Source: Bradyrhizobium sp. Ec3.3 (GTDB taxonomy: Bacteria > Pseudomonadota > Alphaproteobacteria > Rhizobiales > Xanthobacteraceae). From it: a stretch of DNA of 64,000 nucleotides. The DNA lies in contig NZ_AXAS01000021.1 in NCBI RefSeq assembly GCF_000472925.1, positions 95,660 through 159,659 of the forward strand, given 5' to 3'. The notes below the pieces were generated by a model that saw only the letters and a list, made by a program, of their open reading frames with translations, did no database searches and was not told the DNA's origin. Position numbers and translations under genes: made by a program. Positions 56,195 to 64,000 of the stretch are shown one piece after another. Numbering within the stretch: position 1 is the stretch's first letter; every line of letters starts with the position of its first letter.

Positions 56195-56776
56195 ATGAGA
56201 AAGTTCGCCATCGCCGCTATCGCCGCGCTCAGCATAGCCGGCTCCGGCGCCGTCTACGCGCAATATCACCGCTTCTCCGATCACATGCGCCACATGCGCA
56301 TGAATCCGGAAGACCGCGCCGCCTTGGTCGACGCGCGGATCGCGGCCGTGCATGCCGGGTTGAAGCTGAATGCCGACCAGGAGAAGCTGTGGCCGCCGGT
56401 CGAGGCCGCTGTGCGCGATTTTGCCAAGCTGCGGATCGATCGCGCCAATGCGCGGATGAATGCTGGCCCCGGCGATGCCGACAAGCCGGATGATCCGGTC
56501 GCCCGCCTGCGCCAGCGCGCTGACGACATGGGCGCCACGTCCGCGGCGCTGAAGAAGATCGCCGATGCCGCCGATCCCCTCTACAAGACCCTGGATGAGG
56601 GCCAGAAGCGGCGCCTGGCCGTCCTGACCCGTCACCAGGGCCCGTTCGGCGGTGAGGAGGGCTGGCGCCACCGCTTCATGGAGCACCGCATGGACCGCAT
56701 GATGGACCGCGGCATGGACCACTTCCATGGCGGCGACCGGGATGGCGGGCCGGACCGGGACGGCGGGCGCCTGTAA
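56195..56776 (+). CDS. Spy/CpxP-like LTXXQ-motif periplasmic protein
   Basis: A 193-residue exported protein. ATG 56195 follows AGAGGAGG and opens a Sec signal (MRKFAIAAIAALSIAGSGAV, cut after VYA). The helical core has LKLNADQEKLWPPVEAAVRDF, an LTxxQ-like motif (LNADQ), and KTLDEGQKRRLAVL, the second copy of the motif, as in Spy/CpxP envelope-stress chaperones. The C-terminal tail (about 150-193) is very rich in His, Met, Arg and Asp, for example HRFMEHRMDRMMDRGMDHFH, which may bind metal ions such as copper. It is a single gene with its own terminator, close to tRNA-Lys. Confidence 0.82.
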   Translation: MRKFAIAAIAALSIAGSGAVYAQYHRFSDHMRHMRMNPEDRAALVDARIAAVHAGLKLNADQEKLWPPVEAAVRDFAKLRIDRANARMNAGPGDADKPDDPVARLRQRADDMGATSAALKKIADAADPLYKTLDEGQKRRLAVLTRHQGPFGGEEGWRHRFMEHRMDRMMDRGMDHFHGGDRDGGPDRDGGRL

Positions 56777-56806
56777 GGCCCGCAATTCTCCGGGCATAGC
56801 GAGCGA

Positions 56807-56838
56807 AGCCGCTGGAATCCGGCGGCTTTTCTCTTTTT
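56807..56838 (+). terminator. Intrinsic terminator after the Spy-like gene
   Basis: AGCCGCTGG (56807-56815) pairs with CCGGCGGCT (56819-56827) around an AAT loop with one G-T pair, followed by TTTTCTCTTTTT. It is the best-formed Rho-independent terminator in the window. Confidence 0.8.
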
Positions 56839-56939
56839 GGGACCCGGCCATGAAGACTTGGAAAACCTCGTCCACATCGCTTGCCTTCCCCGGATCGCTT
56901 TGCTAAACGACCGGCCTCGCAAGGCGTTAGCCGCCTTTC

Positions 56940-57015
<76 letters not shown>

Positions 57016-57072
57016 AGCTTTTCAATAGCTTAGGGGTTTCTCGCGGTCGTCATTCCGACAGACGGCCGACTG

Positions 57073-58345
57073 CTATTCCGACAAACCGGCTGCTTTTGTT
57101 CTTTCCTCTCGCCGCTTCTTCGTGCCCGAAATTAGCTGTTTCCTTGTGCGTTTCGCATAGGTCGGCAGCTGCCGGGATGACCGGTGGCGGCCTGCGGCTC
57201 TGAGCTCAGCGTCCGTTAGATCGCTGTCGGCGCCCTCGGTGAAGCCGCCGTGGCGGAACGAGGTGAATGACAGTTCTTCCCGCAGGCCGGCTGCGCGAAC
57301 GATCTTTTTCACGACCTCCCGGAGGTAGCGAAGATCCTGCCTGGCTGTGATCCATGGCAGCGGGGTAGGCGACCTCCGGGTGCTTATGGTCACGCCGAAA
57401 GACGAGCCCGGTGACGATGGTCTGCCTGATGTCGTCGAGTTCTGCCATCAGCTCGGGAAACAAGGTCTCGCCAGTCTCGTCGAAAAGCGGCCACCAGGCT
57501 TCCTCGCCATTCTTGGGATGGACGATGCGCACACTGTTCGGGCGTTCTTTCGGTCGATAGTGGCTGATCTCGAAAGCTCCGAACACGTGTTCTTCTCGCT
57601 GGAGCCATTCCCATGCGACAAGTGCCGCTGTCGCGATTGATCGATAGCCAAGTTCGTTCGCCTTGGCGCGAAATGCCACCAGCTCGTCCCAGGTCGCAGT
57701 CGGCGTCTCGCGCACCGGCTGTCCCGGTGCGCGCGCTTTCAGACCCATTTTTGAGAATGGATTGACGGTGGGCACTCTCTTTTCTTCTGCACGTTGACCG
57801 ACGAACCAGGCACGGCGGCACGCCGTCATCGCGGCATTGGCAAAGCGGCGCCGTTCGCGTCGTACCACGTTTCCGTCGGCGTCCTTCTCTTCAACAATCA
57901 GCAGCTTGGCATAAACGGCGTCGACGAAGCCTTACGTAAAGTCGACGATCTGCTTCGACCCAGCGCGCGTGCCGTCCTTTAACAAGTGACCGGCGAATAG
58001 TGCCAAGCCCTGCTCATAGAGACGCTGCATCTTGTGGTCGATTTCCTTCCACTTCTGATGGGCCTTGAACACGTTGACAAGCCAATCAAAGAACCCTGGA
58101 ATGATTCCAATCGGAACCATGTCGGTCATTCCGCGAGAGCGCCAACTGTCGAAGGCCGGCAGCAGAACGTACTCGGCGCGCTCAACCGCAGTGCTGTAAT
58201 CTTCGCCAAGGGCCTCCGCCTTGACGTGACACCCTTGCGCACGCGCCCACGTCGGAGGCTCGAAGAAGTAGGCCCAACGGCCACTCTTCAACGGCTTTCG
58301 CCTGCAATACCGGGGCAATCTTAGAGCGGTCTTGGGAGGCTTCAT
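57073..58345 (-). pseudogene. Tyrosine recombinase (integrase), broken by a stop and a frameshift
   Basis: Reading leftward from ATG 58345, about 423 residues of one integrase are recognisable in three pieces. Piece 1 (N-terminal DNA-binding part) ends at an in-frame TAA at 57932-57934; the same frame continues as piece 2 (VRRERRRFANAAMTACRRAW...). At the four-G run 57362-57365 (CCCC on the coding strand) one extra base shifts the frame: after VAYP the reading should continue LPWITARQDLRYLREVV. Piece 3 has the catalytic end SFTSFRHGGFTEGADSDLTD, GRHRSSRQLPTYAKRT with the active-site tyrosine. It points at tRNA-Lys, its presumed target. The stop and shift should make it inactive unless either is a sequencing error. 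Confidence 0.85.
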
Positions 58346-58544
58346 ACCAGCGCTGCCAGATCGGTTAACGGCCGATTCTGCCGGATAGCGAAGGCTCGCG
58401 CAACATACTCGTCTACGACCACCTTAGACCAAATTGGCTCTCGCGACCGGCCTCGGACTCGACAGTTCGTCGGCGATGGTGCACGCCCTTTGGAAATGGC
58501 GAGTATGAGTTCGTGCACGCTCCGGAAATCGAGATAGGCAGCGA

Positions 58545-58703
58545 GGGAAGACCTCGGACGACATCGCCCTGATCCTCGGCTTGTCCTGCGAGACGGTACG
58601 TTCGCACATGAAGCGTGCGATCCTGCACCTCAACGCATCGAACAGGCCGCACGCGATAGCGAAGGCGATCCAGCTTCGGCTCATCGACATGCCGTTCGCC
58701 TAG
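58545..58703 (+). pseudogene. C-terminal fragment of a LuxR-type regulator
   Basis: About 52 codons ending with TAG at 58701 read GKTSDDIALILGLSCETVRSHMKRAILHLNASNRPHAIAKAIQL in part, then RLIDMPFA. This is the helix-turn-helix half of a LuxR/GerE domain, with the recognition helix SCETVRSHMKRAILHL. Upstream the frame meets a stop at 58506-58508 and the expected start of the domain (LTPRE...) seems out of frame, so only a remnant is left. Together with the broken integrase it marks decayed mobile DNA. Confidence 0.6.
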
Positions 58704-59737
58704 AACGACTTGTTCAACCTACGGCGCACTCCACGCGCAAGAGTGCAGTCGCCGCTCGCGCGCGCTGCTGGCAATGTCTTGCCATGGAGCAAGGCGAAGG
58801 CTGGACGCGAACCCGGCCGGTGACGCTGCTCGGCACAATGAGGCGGGACGCTTCTGGTGCGATGGCCAACTGCCTGTGAAATGAAAATCCGCTAAGTGCT
58901 TGATTTGCTGGTGGGCCCGGCAGGACTCGAACCTGCAACCAGACCGTTATGAGCGGTGGGAAAAGGGATGCGCCCGTTGATCCTTCTGCATTTTTTGTGA
59001 TGTTTGGCGACGTTCGTCGCTCCTTGCGAGGTCGTTTCTGGTGCGAAACTGGTGGGTTAGCCAGCCTTCAATCCATCGCCTCAATGGCCTGGCTCGTGTC
59101 TTATTCGAGTTCTAGCACCGCACACCTCTACTGAAGGTTGGTTGGACTTCCACTCGTTCCGCCATATGCAGCTGAAATAATTGATATATTTTCGAAATTG
59201 CGAACATGACCCCCGGCATGACCCCCGTTCCGGCGCGCGTTTGAGCTGCCGTTAAGGGAATAGCCAACTGAAAACTCGCCTTAGGCGCCGCCCGACGGCC
59301 ACCAAGCATGCAGGTGCAGCCCGGCTGACAGATAACTGGGCCTAGCGCCCAAAACCCTCTGCTTAGCCCCCTGCATTGCCTCGCTCCGGCACATCGCATG
59401 AACCAATAAATGAAATTCGGGCTGAGGAAATACGAGATGACTCACCCGCGCGATAGAATCGGCAGACATGAACCAACGGAGCTTCATCGCGCATTGCGGT
59501 ATCGCCGCGCGCGACATGTTGATGTCCTACTTCGAGGTCCTCATCGTGCTGTCCACCGTGCTTCGCATCGAGCGCACGCGGCGGAGCGAAAATAATATGC
59601 TCGACCTGAGTCTTACCGGCTTTGACCTGACCGGACATGCGACACTGTCCTTTGGGCGCTACAATAAGTCGGCGTGCGTGGTAGACTTTCTGTCCTGTTG
59701 GTGAGGACGGACAGCGTTAAGTCCGAAGGGGGCCGCG
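58704..59737. other. Gene-poor remnant region around a tRNA half-gene
   Basis: Apart from the tRNA-Ile2 fragment at 58909-58957, I see no gene with a ribosome site and family signature. Overlapping short frames exist on both strands, such as a 78-codon frame at 59468-59704, without recognisable features. The base composition is less GC-rich than the flanks around 59160-59220. The region probably holds degraded mobile-element DNA and, at its right end, the promoter of the cyclase gene at 59738. Confidence 0.4.
58909..58957 (-). pseudogene. 3' half of tRNA-Ile2 (anticodon CAT), probable attachment-site scar
   Basis: On the minus strand, ACCG-CTCATAA-CGGT gives the anticodon stem and loop with CAT, followed by variable region, T arm GCAGG-TTCGAGT-CCTGC, acceptor strand CGGGCCC and ACCA. 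This is the 3' part of a tRNA-Ile2 gene, where CAT is modified to read ATA. The 5' half is missing: the match stops one base inside the anticodon stem. Tyrosine integrases often recombine in the anticodon loop or T arm of tRNA genes and leave such 3' copies. Confidence 0.75.
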
Positions 59738-62700
59738 ATGCAGCAAATTGCTGACTGGCTCGAAAGGCTCGGCATGGCCAAGTACGCGGAGAGGTTTGCC
59801 GAGAACGACATTGATATGGCCGTTCTCCCCGACTTGACCGATCAACATCTCAAAGACCTTGGCGTTTCGCTCGGCCACCGGTTGAAAATGCGGCGTGCGA
59901 TCCGCGATCTCAGGAACGTCTCGGCTGCTGTAACGGCACGTTCTGCACTCGTGGATATCGAGCCTACTCGGCGAGAGGACGCCGAGCGTCGCCAACTGAC
60001 GGTGATGTTCACCGACCTCGTTGGCTCGACCGCGCTCTCGACCACGCTCGACCCAGAGGATCTGCGTTCGGTAATCGGCGCCTATCATAAGTGCGTCGCG
60101 GAGACGGTCGCCCGGTTCGACGGCTTCGTGGCCAGGTACATGGGCGATGGGGTGCTCATCTATTTCGGCTATCCCCACGCCCACGAGGATGATGCCGAGC
60201 GTGCCGTCCGGGCGGGACTGGCGATCATCGAGGCGATCGGCAAGCTGGGTATCCAGGAGCCGCTCCGGGTGCGTATCGGGGTCGCGACTGGCTTGGTCGT
60301 GGTCGGCGATCTCGTTGGTGTCGGCGAGGCCCAGGAACGCGGGGTGGTGGGCGAGACGCCGAACCTGGCGGCTCGTCTGCAGGGGATCGCCGAGCCGAAC
60401 TCGGTTGTCATCGCCGAAGGCACTCGAAGGCTCCTCGGCAACCTCTTCGAGCTGCGGGACCTGGGGCCAGGGGAGCTCAAGGGGTTCGCCGGGCCAGTGA
60501 AAGCTTTCGGCGTGCTGCAGGCAAGTTCTATCGAGAGCCGCTTTGAGGCGATGCACCCCGGCGGGCTGACTGCACTGGTGGGACGAGAAGAAGAACTTGG
60601 ACTGCTGTTGAGGTGCTGGTCGCAAGCAAAAAGGGGCAAAGGTCAGGTGGTGCTGCTATCCGGCGAGGCCGGGATAGGCAAATCCAGGCTCTCAACCGCG
60701 CTAATGGAGGGGATCGCAGCCGAACCTCACACGCGGTTACGTTACTTCTGCTCGCCGCAACACACCGACAGCGCATTTTATCCAATCATTGGGCAGTTGG
60801 AACTTGCCGCCGGATTTGCAGTCGGGGACACACCGCAAACAAAGCTCGAAAAGCTCGGTGCCCTGCTGGCACGGACAAGGACGTCCCCGCAAGACGCGGC
60901 GCTTTTGGCTGAGATGCTGTCGCTTCCCAACGACGGACGCTACCCCGCTCTGGAGCTTGCTCCCGGACAGCGGCGTCAGAAAATGCTGGAAGCACTCGGC
61001 ATTCAATTGGAAACCCTGGCGCGCTCCGGCCCCGTGCTGATGATCGTCGAGGATGCGCACTGGGGCGATCCTACGAGCCTGGAAGGCTTCGGTCGCACGC
61101 TAGACCTGATCGCAACGGTTCCCGTTCTCATGGTTGTGACATTCCGCCCGGAATTCGATCCGCCCTGGATCGGGCGGCCGCACGTGACCGCCATGACGAT
61201 CAATCGGCTGACGAAACGCCAGGTCGGCGCCATGATCGACGGCGTAGTCGGCAACAAGCTGCTGCCGGCGGGCATCAGGCAGGACATCATCGAACGTACC
61301 GATGGCATCCCCCTGTTCGTGGAGGAGATGACGAAGGCAGTGCTGGAGGCGGAGGGCCAGAGCGCGGTCGAACGCACGATTGCCGTCGTTCCGTCCCCGG
61401 CCTTGGCGGTCCCCGCAAGTTTGCACGCCTCGTTGATGGCGCGGCTCGACCGGCTCGGCCCTGCCAAGGAAGTGGCACAGATTGGCGCGGCGATCGGCCG
61501 GGAGTTTTCGCATGCTCTCCTGGCGGCGGTGGTGCGCATGCCAGAGGCGGAACTGGGATCAGCGCTAGACCGTCTCATACAGACTGGTTTGCTTTTCAGG
61601 TTGGGCTTGCCGCCGAATGCGACTTACCTATTCAAGCATGCCTTGGTGCGGGACGCGTCCTATGGCACGTTGCTGCGCGAACCCCGCCGCGCGCTTCATG
61701 CACGCATTGCCGAAGCAGTTGAAAGCCAATTCGCCGAGACAGCCGAGAGCCAGCCGGAGTTGCTGGCACATCACTGCACTGAGGCCGGGCTAATCGAGAA
61801 GGCAGCGGCCTTGTGGGGCAAGGCGGGACAGCGGTCGCTAGCGCGTTCAGCGTTAGTAGAGGCGACGGTTCAGCTAATCCGCGCTCTTTCACAGATTGCG
61901 ACGCTGCCGGGCACACCAGCGCTGCGTGGCGACCAGATCAAACTGCAGGTCGCGCTTGTGAATGCTTTGATGCACACCAAGGGCCACGCAGCCCCTGAGA
62001 CTATCGCATCTCTCGATCGAGCCCGCGCCTTCATCGAGCAAGCGGAGTCACTCGGAGAGTCCCCTGAAGACCCGTTGCTCCTGTTTTCGGTCCTCTATGG
62101 GTTCTGGGTCGCGAACTATATCGGGTTCAACAGCGACGCTCTCCTCGACTTTGCGACAGAGTGTTTGGCGCTTGCCGAGAAGCGGGGAACAATGGTTCCA
62201 CTCATGCTTGGGCATCGTCTAATGGGTACGTCTTTGATGTGTACGGGGGCCCTTGCGGAAAGTCGAGCACATTACGATCAGGCGATCGCGATCTACGAAC
62301 CCGCTGAGCATCGTGCGCTGGCGACTCGATTTGGCCAGGACATGAGGGTCGCAGCCCTATCCTATCGCTCCTGGGCTCTGTGGCTTCTTGGCTTCCCCGA
62401 GGCTGCACGCAGAGACGCTGAACAGGCGCTCAAGGAAGCGCGCGAGATCGGTCAAGCGGCCACGTTGATGTATGCCCTGTTCCATACATCCTTTACCCAT
62501 ATCTGCTGCGGAAACTATGCGGCAGCAAGCGCCGAAGCTAATGAACTTGTCCCCCTGGCAGACGAAAGAGGTTCCTTGTTTTGGGGGGCACTCGGAATGC
62601 TGGCCCAAGGTTGCGTCTTGGCCCTCACTGGGAAGGTCTCAGACGCCGTCCATGTGATCACCTCGGGTATCATCGCACGTCGCTCAACGGCGGCAACAGC

Positions 62701-63124
62701 GCTAGAGCCATTCTGCTTATCGTACCTGGCAGGCGCTCATGCTGAACTCGACAACTTCGATGATGCATTGCACTGCATTCGCGAAGCGATGACCAAGGCA
62801 GAAACAACCAAGGAAAGTTGGTTTGAGGCCGAAATCAAGCGCATGGCAGGCGAAATCGCGCTATTGTTGCCCGACCCAGACGCAACGAAAGCGGAAGAAT
62901 ATTTCGAACATGCGCTGGCGGTCGCTCGTCAGCAGCAGGCAAAGTCCTGGGAACTGCGTGCGGCTGTGAGCATGGCGCGGTTGTGGTACGATCAGGGCAA
63001 ACGACAGCAGGCCCACGATCTTCTCGCCCCGGTCTATGGTTGGTTCACCGAGGGTTTCGACACCCGCGACCTGAAGGAGGCGAAGGCCCTGCTGGAGGAG
63101 CTCGGGCAGCGAGAGCGCTTGTAG
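59738..63124 (+). CDS. SAM domain-adenylate cyclase-AAA ATPase-TPR protein
   Basis: A 1128-residue cytoplasmic multidomain protein with GAAGGGGG before the ATG. Residues 1-60 are a SAM domain (IADWLERLGMAKYAERFAEN). A class III cyclase follows at about 80-260: metal aspartates D93 (FTDLVGST) and D137 (YMGDGV), N209 and R213 (PNLAAR), with arginine R133 where lysine is usual. At about 275-560 lies a large AAA/STAND-type ATPase: Walker A GEAGIGKS (309-316), Walker B MIVEDAHWGD. The remaining 550 residues are helical repeats of TPR type. Such proteins are numerous in Bradyrhizobium; inputs and output (cAMP or other) are unknown. It is the first intact gene after the decayed integration region. 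Confidence 0.85.
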   Translation: MQQIADWLERLGMAKYAERFAENDIDMAVLPDLTDQHLKDLGVSLGHRLKMRRAIRDLRNVSAAVTARSALVDIEPTRREDAERRQLTVMFTDLVGSTALSTTLDPEDLRSVIGAYHKCVAETVARFDGFVARYMGDGVLIYFGYPHAHEDDAERAVRAGLAIIEAIGKLGIQEPLRVRIGVATGLVVVGDLVGVGEAQERGVVGETPNLAARLQGIAEPNSVVIAEGTRRLLGNLFELRDLGPGELKGFAGPVKAFGVLQASSIESRFEAMHPGGLTALVGREEELGLLLRCWSQAKRGKGQVVLLSGEAGIGKSRLSTALMEGIAAEPHTRLRYFCSPQHTDSAFYPIIGQLELAAGFAVGDTPQTKLEKLGALLARTRTSPQDAALLAEMLSLPNDGRYPALELAPGQRRQKMLEALGIQLETLARSGPVLMIVEDAHWGDPTSLEGFGRTLDLIATVPVLMVVTFRPEFDPPWIGRPHVTAMTINRLTKRQVGAMIDGVVGNKLLPAGIRQDIIERTDGIPLFVEEMTKAVLEAEGQSAVERTIAVVPSPALAVPASLHASLMARLDRLGPAKEVAQIGAAIGREFSHALLAAVVRMPEAELGSALDRLIQTGLLFRLGLPPNATYLFKHALVRDASYGTLLREPRRALHARIAEAVESQFAETAESQPELLAHHCTEAGLIEKAAALWGKAGQRSLARSALVEATVQLIRALSQIATLPGTPALRGDQIKLQVALVNALMHTKGHAAPETIASLDRARAFIEQAESLGESPEDPLLLFSVLYGFWVANYIGFNSDALLDFATECLALAEKRGTMVPLMLGHRLMGTSLMCTGALAESRAHYDQAIAIYEPAEHRALATRFGQDMRVAALSYRSWALWLLGFPEAARRDAEQALKEAREIGQAATLMYALFHTSFTHICCGNYAAASAEANELVPLADERGSLFWGALGMLAQGCVLALTGKVSDAVHVITSGIIARRSTAATALEPFCLSYLAGAHAELDNFDDALHCIREAMTKAETTKESWFEAEIKRMAGEIALLLPDPDATKAEEYFEHALAVARQQQAKSWELRAAVSMARLWYDQGKRQQAHDLLAPVYGWFTEGFDTRDLKEAKALLEELGQRERL

Positions 63125-63328
63125 CGGCAAAGGAGCAAGTAGAGGTCGGCTCTTGGCCCTCGCGTCTTTCGGGTGCGCGCAACAATTAGGTCGCTTTCGG
63201 GGAAAAGCAGACATCGAGCGGCAGGCGCGCTGCTGCTGGGGCATGACCAATTCTCCAAAGAGACTGCGCAAGCCCGGCTGTACGATTTCGTCCATGGGCC
63301 ACGAGGAATTCGCTTCGGCCCATTTCGA
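63125..63328. other. Spacer between the convergent cyclase and hypX genes
   Basis: These 204 bases separate two convergent genes and contain no supported gene. ATGGGCC and GGCCCAT form a 7-base inverted repeat around 63293-63322, which might help termination of either gene; no T-run follows it. Confidence 0.35.
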
Positions 63329-64000
63329 CTAAGCTTGAAGCAAGGCCCCCACGCGGACTGTGTGCCCGAAAAGAACTGAAACTCGCTCTCTCGTCGTCGC
63401 TGCAGTCGGAACAGGCGCAGCCTTCGGCGGATTCCCCTTGAAGACGAAGCGGCGCCGGGCTTCGTGATATGAGGGATTGGCTCCGAAGAAATTGACCTTC
63501 ATGCGCTCCAACTCTTCTGCACGATAGTTCGCCAGCGGCTTGATGCTTTCGTCTTCCATACGCCCCTCATGCTTTTTTCGGAGGAGAGCGCGAAATTCCG
63601 GGTTTGCGGCGAGGAGCCTGGCGCGGTCTCTTATCTCGGCTTCAAAGCTTCGCGCGTCTTCGCCGAATACCTCGTCGAGGAAACCGATATCGCGCGCTGC
63701 CCGCGCTCCGATTGGTTGACAAGCTTGTGTCAGCTTCAGAGCCCGCGCTTGCCCCACTCTCTTTGGCAGCAAGTATGTCCAATATTCCGATCCATAAAGC
63801 TCGCCCATACCTCTGTAATGCGGGTTGAGGACGACTCCGAAGGCCGAATAGATGCGATCCGCCGCTAGCGCCAGCATAGCGCCACCAGCACCAGCATTGC
63901 CGCGCAATCCGGCGATGACGAGATGGGACATGGTATTGAGAATCTCGAGGACCAGATCGTCGATCGCGTTTATGTTGCGCCAGGATTCCTTGGCCGGGTC
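63329..64000 (-). CDS. hypX: Hydrogenase maturation protein HypX/HoxX, C-terminal part (partial)
   Basis: The frame is open to the window edge, so 223 codons of a longer leftward gene are seen. The first visible residues DPAKESWRNINAIDDLVLEI and then GLRGNAGAGGAMLALAADRI, VVLNPHYRGMGELYGSEYWTYLLPKRVG belong to the enoyl-CoA-hydratase-like domain of HypX/HoxX, with the typical oxyanion glycine region. The ending NYRAEELERMKVNFFGANPSYHEARRRFVFKG is also HypX-like. HypX converts formyl-tetrahydrofolate into carbon monoxide for the active site of NiFe hydrogenase in aerobic growth. The N-terminal formyl-transferase-like domain lies outside the window. More hup/hyp genes are to be expected to the right. 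Confidence 0.85.
   Translation of the reverse strand, partial: DPAKESWRNINAIDDLVLEILNTMSHLVIAGLRGNAGAGGAMLALAADRIYSAFGVVLNPHYRGMGELYGSEYWTYLLPKRVGQARALKLTQACQPIGARAARDIGFLDEVFGEDARSFEAEIRDRARLLAANPEFRALLRKKHEGRMEDESIKPLANYRAEELERMKVNFFGANPSYHEARRRFVFKGNPPKAAPVPTAATTRERVSVLFGHTVRVGALLQA

Noticed and set aside
58785..58880. Short plus-strand frame (TLLGTMRRDASGAM) vaguely like an IS630-type transposase
   Set aside because: Only about 30 codons and a loose resemblance, without DDE residues or terminal repeats.
59468..59704. 78-codon plus-strand frame before the SAM-cyclase gene
   Set aside because: No ribosome site or recognisable feature, and an overlapping 91-codon frame on the other strand is equally plausible, so neither is called.

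Overview
The window looks like a chromosome segment of a Bradyrhizobium-type alphaproteobacterium (Nitrobacteraceae). Support: very GC-rich coding DNA, long antisense ORFs typical of such DNA, dispersed hairpin repeats of the kind seen between Bradyrhizobium genes, a HypX/HoxX hydrogenase-maturation gene at the right edge, and an unusually dense set of solute-uptake systems. About ten transport systems fall in 64 kb, most with their own periplasmic binding protein, several of them Tat-exported.

Layout. 1-7653: organosulfur uptake and use. One SsuA-like binding protein (minus strand) is divergent from a tightly overlapping operon: Tat-type binding protein, permease, ATPase, acyl-CoA-dehydrogenase-like flavoenzyme, SsuD-like monooxygenase, second SsuA-like binding protein. 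7981-12753: single genes (CmcJ-type oxygenase, RlpA-like protein, Gfo/Idh/MocA oxidoreductase, orphan LivK-type binding protein, LysE exporter). 13094-17898: sugar ABC importer with two different permeases and an unusual double ATPase. 18126-25125: branched-chain amino-acid-type importer with a fused LivG-LivF ATPase and two related binding proteins, followed by an SMP-30 lactonase-like gene. 25425-28897: RNase Z-like hydrolase, FAD oxidoreductase, Tat-exported SMP-30 protein. 29320-32098: a binding protein directly followed by a Cache-HAMP-cyclase receptor. 32226-49058: sugar catabolism, with aldo/keto reductase, a CUT1 importer lacking an ATPase, a CUT2 importer with a FucU-type mutarotase, a GntR/FCD regulator, xylulokinase, a second CUT2 importer and an SDR. 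49138-56776: NCS2 permease, small and exported proteins, SixA-like phosphatase, leuA behind a leucine-rich leader peptide, orphan TRAP binding protein, Spy-like protein.

56940-59737 is a decayed integration site: an intact tRNA-Lys(CTT), a tyrosine integrase broken by one stop and one frameshift, a LuxR-HTH fragment, and the 3' half of a tRNA-Ile2(CAT). Beyond it lie a large SAM-cyclase-ATPase-TPR protein and the C-terminal part of hypX, so a hydrogenase cluster probably continues to the right.

The least ordinary items are the leuA leader peptide (new small gene and probable attenuator), the binding-protein/receptor-cyclase pair, the histidine cluster in the Tat binding protein of the sulfur operon, the asymmetric ATPases, the regularly placed TTTCATTG motifs between the divergent sulfur genes, and the tRNA-Ile2 half-gene. 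All functional calls come from reading motifs and context; no database search was run.
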